Shown piece after piece: positions 9,012 to 13,240 of a stretch of DNA of 13,240 nucleotides. The DNA is from an uncultured Mollicutes bacterium (GTDB lineage: Bacteria > Bacillota_I > Bacilli_A > Acholeplasmatales > Anaeroplasmataceae). The stretch's first letter is position 1; each line of letters opens with the position of its first letter. The notes beneath the pieces were generated by a model, which worked only from the letters and a program-made list of their open reading frames with translations, had not been told where the DNA came from and searched no databases. The stretch is from positions 1 to 13,240 of the forward strand of contig CALCWU010000169.1 in the NCBI GenBank assembly GCA_937905855.1. The letters run 5' to 3'. The position numbers and the translations under genes are program-made.

Positions 9012-9052
9012 TCAAAAAACCCAAATAAAAAAATATTTCAGTTTGATTTCAC

Positions 9053-9081
9053 AAAAGAAAAAATGGACCCTAAAGTCCATT
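9053..9081 (-). terminator. Intrinsic terminator of the GNAT gene
   Basis: 7-bp stem AATGGAC/GTCCATT (9062-9081) with a 6-base loop, followed on the minus strand by TTTTCTTTT. It lies 35 bases after the GNAT stop codon. Its stem matches that of the next terminator upstream. Confidence 0.85.
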
Positions 9082-9116
9082 ATTTAATCAAAAAATTATT
9101 TTGTTAGTTATACATT

Positions 9117-9578
9117 CTAATTAATTTTAGGTAAATATTCAAAATAAACTCTTCCACAATTTTGTGTTGCCCCGATTCTTTTATAAAATTCAATTGAAGG
9201 AGTATTCCAATCAAGACAACTCCATTCCAATTTATAATATCCTTCATCTTTTATTACTTCTACTAATTTATAAAAGAATATCTTTCCATATCCTTGATTA
9301 CGATACTCTGGCTTTATAAATAGATCCTCTATATGAATATTAGCCTTTGCTGAAAAAGAAGCAAAAACAGGATAATATATAGCATAACCTATAGCCACTC
9401 CTTTGATTTCTGCTATAATTGCTGTTGCTACCTTTTTATCAAAAAGCCAATAGCCTAGCATATCAATAGTTCCTGTCATATCATTAGGCCTTTTTTCATA
9501 AAGAGCCAAGCCGTTTATTAATTCATAAATTAAATTTAAATCATTTTTTGTTGCTTTTCTAATTACCAAATTTTCCAT
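9117..9578 (-). CDS. GNAT N-acetyltransferase, diamine/polyamine acetyltransferase-like
   Basis: 153-residue cytoplasmic acetyl-CoA-dependent N-acetyltransferase, a normal size for a single GNAT domain. The acetyl-CoA pyrophosphate loop is YRNQGYGK (92-99). IEDLFIKPEYR just before it and LDWNTPSIEFYKRIGA (122-137) after it are typical of the spermidine/spermine acetyltransferase (SSAT)-like branch, where Y/I-EDLFV and a W-N-x-P-(A/S)-I-x-FY motif recur. A polyamine or diamine is therefore the likeliest substrate, but thialysine-like amines or other small amines are possible. ATG at 9578 has AAGGA 6 bases upstream. The gene is monocistronic, with its own promoter and terminator. Confidence 0.9.
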   Translation of the reverse strand: MENLVIRKATKNDLNLIYELINGLALYEKRPNDMTGTIDMLGYWLFDKKVATAIIAEIKGVAIGYAIYYPVFASFSAKANIHIEDLFIKPEYRNQGYGKIFFYKLVEVIKDEGYYKLEWSCLDWNTPSIEFYKRIGATQNCGRVYFEYLPKIN

Positions 9579-9613
9579 TTTAATTCCTTCTAATCACTAA
9601 TTACCTTATCGTC

Positions 9614-9642
9614 ATTATAGCATATTTTAAAAGAAACCTCAA
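9614..9642 (-). promoter_or_regulatory. Promoter of the GNAT gene
   Basis: TTGAGG (9637-9642), a 17-base spacer, TGC extension and a perfect TATAAT (9614-9619) on the minus strand, ending 35 bases before the start codon. It lies just after the terminator of the gene cluster upstream. Confidence 0.8.
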
Positions 9643-9648
9643 CAATGC

Positions 9649-9675
9649 AAAAAAAATGGACATTCAAGTCCATTT
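9649..9675 (-). terminator. Intrinsic terminator of the yutD-yutI-yuiD unit
   Basis: 8-bp stem AAATGGAC/GTCCATTT (9654-9675) with a 6-base loop, followed on the minus strand by an unbroken T run. It begins 12 bases after the stop codon of the PAP2-type gene. It is the strongest terminator in the window. Confidence 0.9.
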
Positions 9676-9687
9676 CATTACTTAATA

Positions 9688-10206
9688 TTAATGTAATAAG
9701 AAAGCCAACAAGGAAATTAAAAATCCATAGATTGCTCCAGCGAATACTTCAGTTTTTTTATGTCCAAGTAATTCCTTTAAATAACCTTTTTTACCAAAGC
9801 CAAGCTTCTTTTTTTCTTCCAATGTTTCATTTTCAACCATTTTATTTAAAATAGCCGCATGCTTTGAGGCTTCATATCTTACACCAAAGGCATCATGAAT
9901 TATAATAAGTGCCACTATAAAGGCAACTGCAAAAACATAATCAATCTTACCAGAATCAGTAATTTGAAAGATGGCAATAGAAACTACCATTGTTGTTACT
10001 GTAGATGTATGGCTTGAAGGAAATCCTCCTGTAGTAAATAACATCTTAATATCTAATTTTTTTTCTTTTATTGAAAATATAATAGCCTTTAAAAGCTGAC
10101 AAGAAAATAAAGATATTGAGCTTAATATCATTACCTCAATTGCTCTAAGAGTTTCTGTGTCACCAATGCTACTTAACATCGCCCTCATCATAAGAATCAC
10201 CAACAT
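9688..10206 (-). CDS. yuiD: Divergent PAP2 family integral membrane protein (YuiD-like, DUF212)
   Basis: 172-residue membrane protein of the divergent PAP2 (acid phosphatase/haloperoxidase-related) family. The family has no firmly known substrate. Landmarks: GGFPSSH (60-66), which matches the PAP2 Ser-His motif, HDAFGVR (104-110), and KELLGHKKTEVFAGA (144-158), the family hallmark near the C-terminus. Hydrophobic segments lie about 26-45, 68-83, 88-104 and 154-171. Relative to Bacillus YuiD the N-terminus is about 25 residues longer. The start at 10206 has AGAGG 6 bases upstream, but this lies inside the upstream gene and could be chance; Met26 is the start that would match family length, though its own site is poorly spaced. 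With the start at 10206 the gene overlaps the Fe-S scaffold gene by 38 bases. Confidence 0.85.
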   Translation of the reverse strand: MLVILMMRAMLSSIGDTETLRAIEVMILSSISLFSCQLLKAIIFSIKEKKLDIKMLFTTGGFPSSHTSTVTTMVVSIAIFQITDSGKIDYVFAVAFIVALIIIHDAFGVRYEASKHAAILNKMVENETLEEKKKLGFGKKGYLKELLGHKKTEVFAGAIYGFLISLLAFLLH

Positions 10207-10435
10207 TTCTAACCTCTAATACTTCTGGAACATTCTCCATAAGAATTGCTTCAATACCATCCTTCAGTGTATCATCCTGCATCATACAGCCCTGACAAGC
10301 ACCAAGCATTCTTACATATACTATTCCATCTTCAAATTTAACAAATTCTAAGTCTCCACCCTCACCATTTAAATAAGGGCGTAATCTATCTAAAATTGCT
10401 GTAATTTGATTAACAACACTTTCATTATTTTCCAT
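10169..10435 (-). CDS. yutI: NifU C-terminal domain-like Fe-S cluster scaffold (YutI/Nfu type)
   Basis: 88-residue cytoplasmic protein consisting of a single NifU C-terminal (Nfu) domain. The cluster-binding pair is C47-x-x-C50 in GACQGC, followed by DDTLKDGIE as in the family; the N-terminal RPYLNGEGGDLEFV is also diagnostic. In Bacillus and relatives such proteins carry and hand on [Fe-S] clusters. The start at 10435 lies within the end of the yutD-like gene (11-base overlap) and has only a weak Shine-Dalgarno (AGAAG), so translational coupling is likely. It overlaps the PAP2-type gene downstream. Confidence 0.95.
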   Translation of the reverse strand: MENNESVVNQITAILDRLRPYLNGEGGDLEFVKFEDGIVYVRMLGACQGCMMQDDTLKDGIEAILMENVPEVLEVRNVGDSYDEGDVK

Positions 10436-11159
10436 TTTTATTACTTCTTTCTATATTGCCTTCAGTTTTCTTCTTATTGTTATTATTTCTATTGTTCTTA
10501 TTATTACGATAATTACCTTTATTATCCTTATTTTTATTATTTGCATTATTATTGTTATTATTATTTTTATTATTCTTATTTGCAAATTTATTATTAATCT
10601 TAGTAGGATCAAAATCCTCACTAGATGAAGAATAATAAGTAACTTCCTTTTGCTCCTTTACGGTATTTTCCTTGCTATCCTTATTAATAGATTCCTTAAG
10701 GCTATCAGGGATTGTACCAAGAGTAATCTTATTTTGTCTTGCTAAATCAATAATTATTTTTGATTTAGTTTTAGCAGTACTTTCAAGTACTAGACTATCC
10801 TTATCAAATGGAACCTTTTCCATAGCTTTAGGAGTATCATCATAGTCCATAGGCATAGGCTTATTTTCTAATAAAAGCTTATCATATTCATCCTTATTTA
10901 TTCTTTTTAGAATATAATGAGGACATCTAAAAGCACATGATTCTTCAATATAATCCTCTACTCTACCTATATAATTATCTTTTCTATTATCGCCTGAAAA
11001 GCCCTTTAATCTTAAAATATTATCACTAATATCTCCAACTATATAAGGATATTTATCAAAGCATTCCTCTATATAGCATTCTTCAAACTTTGCTAAATCA
11101 AAAGCATTTTTATGATTTTTTATAATTTCATAAAAGCCTTTTTTACAACTTATTACCAT
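10425..11159 (-). CDS. yutD: YutD-like domain protein with Asn/Lys-rich tail
   Basis: 244-residue protein of the YutD-like family (DUF1027), whose function is not established. The conserved domain is residues 1-90: KKGFYEIIKNHKNAFD, then KYPYIVGDISDNILRLKGF, then DYIEESCAFRCPHYILKR with the C75-x-x-x-C79 pair. Bacillus YutD is, as I recall it, little longer than this domain. Here about 150 extra residues follow: a charged region, a YYSSSSEDFDP segment, and from about 188 a tail almost wholly Asn and Lys. The start at 11159 has GGTGA 4 bases upstream and a -10 box 44 bases upstream. It is first in a tight unit with the Fe-S scaffold gene (11-base overlap) and the PAP2-type gene. Confidence 0.85.
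   Translation of the reverse strand: MVISCKKGFYEIIKNHKNAFDLAKFEECYIEECFDKYPYIVGDISDNILRLKGFSGDNRKDNYIGRVEDYIEESCAFRCPHYILKRINKDEYDKLLLENKPMPMDYDDTPKAMEKVPFDKDSLVLESTAKTKSKIIIDLARQNKITLGTIPDSLKESINKDSKENTVKEQKEVTYYSSSSEDFDPTKINNKFANKNNKNNNNNNNANNKNKDNKGNYRNNKNNRNNNNKKKTEGNIERSNKNGK
10470..10598 (-). repeat. Asn-codon low-complexity tract in the yutD-like gene
   Basis: Encodes residues 188-230, with runs of up to seven Asn broken by Lys, Arg and Asp. The DNA is a near-simple ATT/TTA-type trinucleotide tract prone to slippage. The encoded tail is basic and surely disordered. Confidence 0.85.
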
Positions 11160-11202
11160 TATATCACCACATCTTTAATTAAGAATAAAACGTTCTATAA
11201 CA

Positions 11203-11210
11203 ATTATACC
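11203..11210 (-). promoter_or_regulatory. Extended -10 promoter of the yutD-yutI-yuiD unit
   Basis: TGG followed by a perfect TATAAT at 11203-11208 on the minus strand, in the 80-base gap between the yunB stop and the yutD start. The -35 position holds only TTCCTT, so the extended -10 probably does the work. I see no terminator for yunB here, so read-through from yunC-yunB is also likely. Confidence 0.6.
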
Positions 11211-11239
11211 ATATCTAGATAAATTAAGGAAATATTTTT

Positions 11240-11878
11240 TTAATTGCTTAAAACAAATGGAACATCACTATTAATTATTTCCATAGCTAAGGGAATATTA
11301 TAAACCAAATCAATTTGTTCTCTTTGAAAGGGAACCATAATTTGCATTTTTATGGCAACCTCTAAATTTATTTCAACTAATGATGAATTAATTCCATAGC
11401 TTTTAACATCACTTTTTATGTCAAGCTTAGTTGAGCCAATAATTTCTAAATTAATTGGTACTCTTATACCATTAGCCAAAAAATAATTTCTCGAAAAGAA
11501 ATAGCCAAGAGGAATCATAATATATTTAAAATCATCCTGTTCATTAATACTTTCAATGCTTTTATTAACGCTTTTAGCTACATAAGCTCTAATTAAATTT
11601 GCTTGATAAGTATTAATGCTTGCTGACATCAGCTCCTTATTATTATCATAAACCTTGTCAACAATTTGTGTATCATTTATATTAGAAAGCACATCATTAT
11701 TTATGCTATCACTTATAATATCCATAGCGTATATTCTGCTTTTTTGATCAATATAAAGCTTAACCGTTTCACTAAAATAGCCAAAACTAAATTTTGCAAA
11801 AATCATAAATATCGCTATACATAAATAAATCTCAATTCTTTTAAATAAGCGTAAGCGCTTCTTTAATTTCCATACCAT
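11240..11878 (-). CDS. yunB: YunB-like protein (annotated as sporulation protein in Bacillus)
   Basis: 212-residue protein with one N-terminal membrane segment (about 16-35) and a large domain expected outside the cytoplasm. It matches Bacillus YunB along its length: IPLGYFFSRNYFLANG (122-137), IPINLEIIG-like VPINLEIIG (140-148), the SDVKSYGINSSLVEI stretch (156-170) and IPLAMEIINSDVP near the C-terminus. In B. subtilis YunB is a mother-cell (SigE-dependent) sporulation gene; its biochemical role is unknown to me. The start at 11878 has AGGA 7 bases upstream and overlaps the end of yunC by 38 bases, so the two are co-translated. Confidence 0.88.
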   Translation of the reverse strand: MVWKLKKRLRLFKRIEIYLCIAIFMIFAKFSFGYFSETVKLYIDQKSRIYAMDIISDSINNDVLSNINDTQIVDKVYDNNKELMSASINTYQANLIRAYVAKSVNKSIESINEQDDFKYIMIPLGYFFSRNYFLANGIRVPINLEIIGSTKLDIKSDVKSYGINSSLVEINLEVAIKMQIMVPFQREQIDLVYNIPLAMEIINSDVPFVLSN

Positions 11879-12146
11879 CTTTTAATCCTAGCTCATAAAA
11901 TGCAAGCGATGCACTAGCTACCCTAGCATTATATAATTCGTCTATATTTTTAACACCTATAGCCTTAGCACAATAAACCTTTCTTTCTACCATTTTAGGA
12001 CTAGAATAAATATCTGTATCTAAAGCACCACACATTACAAATCCTTTATCTGTAGCTATTATTAAAAGAGTTGTTTTAGGTAAATATATTTCACTACATT
12101 TGTAATCTCTACCATCAAAGCTTTTTACATAAGAATTAATTTTCAT
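11841..12146 (-). CDS. yunC: YunC family protein (DUF1805)
   Basis: 101-residue small cytoplasmic protein of the DUF1805/YunC family, function unknown. Typical features are LPKTTLLIIATDKGFVMCGALD (22-43) and the AKAIGVKNIDELYNA stretch (60-74), with Cys39 in the conserved MCGALD. Length is normal for the family. ATG at 12146 follows GGTGA with a 4-base gap. It is the first gene of a two-gene unit with yunB; these two are neighbours in B. subtilis too. Its promoter region faces the CBS-domain gene. Confidence 0.9.
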   Translation of the reverse strand: MKINSYVKSFDGRDYKCSEIYLPKTTLLIIATDKGFVMCGALDTDIYSSPKMVERKVYCAKAIGVKNIDELYNARVASASLAFYELGLKDGMEIKEALTLI

Positions 12147-12162
12147 TTTATCACCATTTAAA

Positions 12163-12192
12163 TATATAAGAAACTAGTATAAAATATGTCAA
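12163..12192 (-). promoter_or_regulatory. Promoter of yunC-yunB
   Basis: A perfect TTGACA at 12187-12192 on the minus strand, with a TATATA box 18 bases on (12163-12168) or TTATAT at 17. It lies in the 76-base gap shared with the divergent CBS gene. The form is that of the housekeeping sigma factor, not an obvious sporulation-sigma promoter. Confidence 0.6.
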
Positions 12193-12206
12193 AAATTAGC
12201 ATAATA

Positions 12207-12216
12207 AAATTGGTGA
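12207..12216 (+). promoter_or_regulatory. Ribosome binding site of the CBS-domain gene
   Basis: GGTGA at 12212-12216 sits 6 bases before the ATG at 12223. A possible -10 (CATAAT, 12200-12205) lies only about 17 bases ahead of the start codon with no good -35, so the promoter is unsure. Confidence 0.45.
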
Positions 12217-12222
12217 ATTAGA

Positions 12223-12687
12223 ATGAGTATTAAAACTATAATGACAACAAAAATTTATAGCCTATCAATTAATCATACTATAAAAGATGCTATTACTATT
12301 ATGAAAAATAATGATATTGGTCTATTAGTAATTTTAGATGAAAAAATAGTAAAAGGAATCATAACTGATCGTGATATAGCCCTAGCTTTAATAAATTTTT
12401 CAATTGATGATAAAATAATTAAAATTATGAAAAGTAATGTTATTTATATCAATGAAAATTCTTCTATTTATGAGGCCGCAGATAATTGTGCCTACTTTGG
12501 TATAACTAGACTTCTTGTTATAAATGATGCTAATGAGTTAAAAGGAATTATTTCCATCTTTGATCTTCTAGCAATTGATGCGTATAAGGACTATGTTATT
12601 GAATGCCTAAGGGAGCTTAAGCTAAACAACAATATCTACCATTATGAGATAGAAAATGACATTAGCATTTCCAGGGATTTTTTTTAA
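12223..12687 (+). CDS. Stand-alone two-CBS-domain protein
   Basis: 154-residue cytoplasmic protein made of a Bateman module: CBS1 about 1-58 (IMTTKIYSLSINHTIKDAI through GIITDRDIA at 45-53) and CBS2 about 64-120 (IMKSNVIYINENSSIYEAA through KGIISIFDLLAID). Such modules bind adenine nucleotides or related ligands and act as sensors. No output domain is attached, only a 34-residue charged tail. The GIITDRD signature is typical of small free-standing CBS proteins in Bacillota. It is the only plus-strand gene here, divergent from yunC and convergent with the hydrolase. The partner it regulates cannot be told from context. Confidence 0.9.
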   Translation: MSIKTIMTTKIYSLSINHTIKDAITIMKNNDIGLLVILDEKIVKGIITDRDIALALINFSIDDKIIKIMKSNVIYINENSSIYEAADNCAYFGITRLLVINDANELKGIISIFDLLAIDAYKDYVIECLRELKLNNNIYHYEIENDISISRDFF

Positions 12688-12766
12688 GAATTTAAAACAT
12701 AATAAACTACTTCCTATGACTATGTTTAAGCTATTATCATTCTAAAATCTACGGCATTTTATTAAA

Positions 12767-13240
12767 TTAGTCAATAAAATCTATAATATATTTGCAAACT
12801 AAATCCTGCATTTTTGACTTTTCTATACTAGCAACACCATCATGGGCCTGCGCGCCATAATCGGCAAAATAGGAATGAATTCCTCCCTCAATTACATATT
12901 CAAGGCTATTCTTTGGTAATAGCTTTTTTGCCTTATTATATTTTTCTAAATTTAACACCTTATCATTACTACCATATATTGATAAAACCTTCTTATTAGT
13001 ATCACTTAAATCATTATTTAAGTAAGAAGCAAGTAATATTACACCACTAACATTAGAATTTGTTACCTTACCACCAGCAACAACTCCACCAAGAGAATGT
13101 CCCATTAAATAATAACTTTGATAGCTCGTGCTATTAATAATTTTCTTATATTCATTACTTTTAAAAAAAGCAAAACGAAATGGTGATTTTATGGCATAGC
13201 ATGATATATCATTTAAAGCCAATATATATAAAATTCTAGC
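12767..13240 (-). CDS. Alpha/beta hydrolase, N-terminus beyond the window
   Basis: Partial gene, 157 codons visible. The frame stays open to the window edge: six residues (ARILYI) precede a TTG at 13222 that looks internal, since the text around it matches the core of the family rather than a start. It belongs to the alpha/beta hydrolase type with the pattern KxPFxxAFF, GHSLGG, LSIYGSxD and GGxHxxFxDYGxQxxDGxA. Counting from the TTG: nucleophile S43 in MGHSLGG, acid D87 in IYGSND, and H116 in GGIHSYFADYG, so the full Ser-Asp-His triad is present. The substrate is unknown; an esterase or carboxylesterase role is likely. It ends 79 bases from the convergent CBS gene with no clear terminator between them. 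Confidence 0.88.
   Translation of the reverse strand, partial: ARILYILALNDISCYAIKSPFRFAFFKSNEYKKIINSTSYQSYYLMGHSLGGVVAGGKVTNSNVSGVILLASYLNNDLSDTNKKVLSIYGSNDKVLNLEKYNKAKKLLPKNSLEYVIEGGIHSYFADYGAQAHDGVASIEKSKMQDLVCKYIIDFID

Noticed and set aside
10406..10597. Plus-strand frame rich in Tyr and Phe opposite the yutD tail
   Set aside because: It is the mirror of the Asn/Lys codons on the coding strand and has no ribosome binding site of note.
10470..10598. Short regular repeats that could suggest a CRISPR-like array
   Set aside because: The units are trinucleotide-like Asn codons in a long open frame, with no spacer structure.
11845..11865. AAGCG/CGCTT inverted repeat
   Set aside because: It is a 5-bp match inside the overlapping yunC and yunB coding sequence and is explained by the codons.
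12688..12766. Possible bidirectional terminator between the CBS and hydrolase genes
   Set aside because: Only a 7-bp all A/T-rich stem (AAACATA/TATGTTT) with a 19-base loop is visible, without a T run in a suitable place.
13220..13222. TTG as the true start of the hydrolase
   Set aside because: The frame is open upstream to the window edge, no Shine-Dalgarno precedes the TTG, and the family has a further N-terminal beta strand and oxyanion region before this point.

Overview
The window looks like chromosome from a low-GC member of the Bacilli, probably an uncultured gut lineage (my inference). The base composition is strongly A+T-rich. Ribosome binding sites are GGAGG or GGTGA type, and several genes have Bacillus-like promoters with TTGACA/TATAAT boxes and TGN extensions. 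The gene complement includes close relatives of Bacillus proteins of the yut/yun/yui region. Tryptophan is encoded by TGG throughout and every ORF is intact, so a standard bacterial code fits. All genes except one lie on the minus strand, so the natural reading direction is from high to low coordinates.

Positions 1-1250 hold most of pgi (glucose-6-phosphate isomerase), with its C-terminus cut off by the window edge. Positions 1359-8943 hold two very large secreted lipoproteins, transcribed 5380-8943 first and then 1359-5303. Both begin with a lipoprotein signal peptide and an L-A-S-C lipobox, then a Ser/Thr/Pro/Lys linker, then one InlB-type (Listeria-Bacteroides) repeat. The downstream one carries a family 1 pectate lyase domain with recognisable catalytic residues, followed by tandem helical repeats and a C-terminal beta-sandwich. 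The upstream one has no enzyme domain I can recognise. It has a LamG-like domain, about 500 residues of helix-rich sequence, a second sandwich domain and an Ig-like C-terminus. Together they look like a surface apparatus for holding and cutting pectin. A 12-bp hairpin sits between the two genes.

Positions 9117-9578 hold a GNAT acetyltransferase resembling diamine/polyamine acetyltransferases, with its own promoter and terminator. Positions 9688-12146 hold a conserved Bacillota block. yunC and yunB overlap, followed by a promoter and then yutD, a NifU-like Fe-S scaffold protein (yutI type) and a divergent PAP2 membrane protein (yuiD type), again with overlapping ends. YunB is annotated as a sporulation protein in Bacillus, which makes it a clue about the sporulation status of the lineage. 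The YutD homologue has a long Asn/Lys-rich tail.

At the right end a two-CBS-domain protein (12223-12687, the only plus-strand gene) is divergent from yunC and convergent with an alpha/beta hydrolase (12767 to the window edge) whose N-terminus is missing. I see no mobile elements, CRISPR arrays, tRNA or rRNA genes. No intergenic stretch exceeds about 175 bases.
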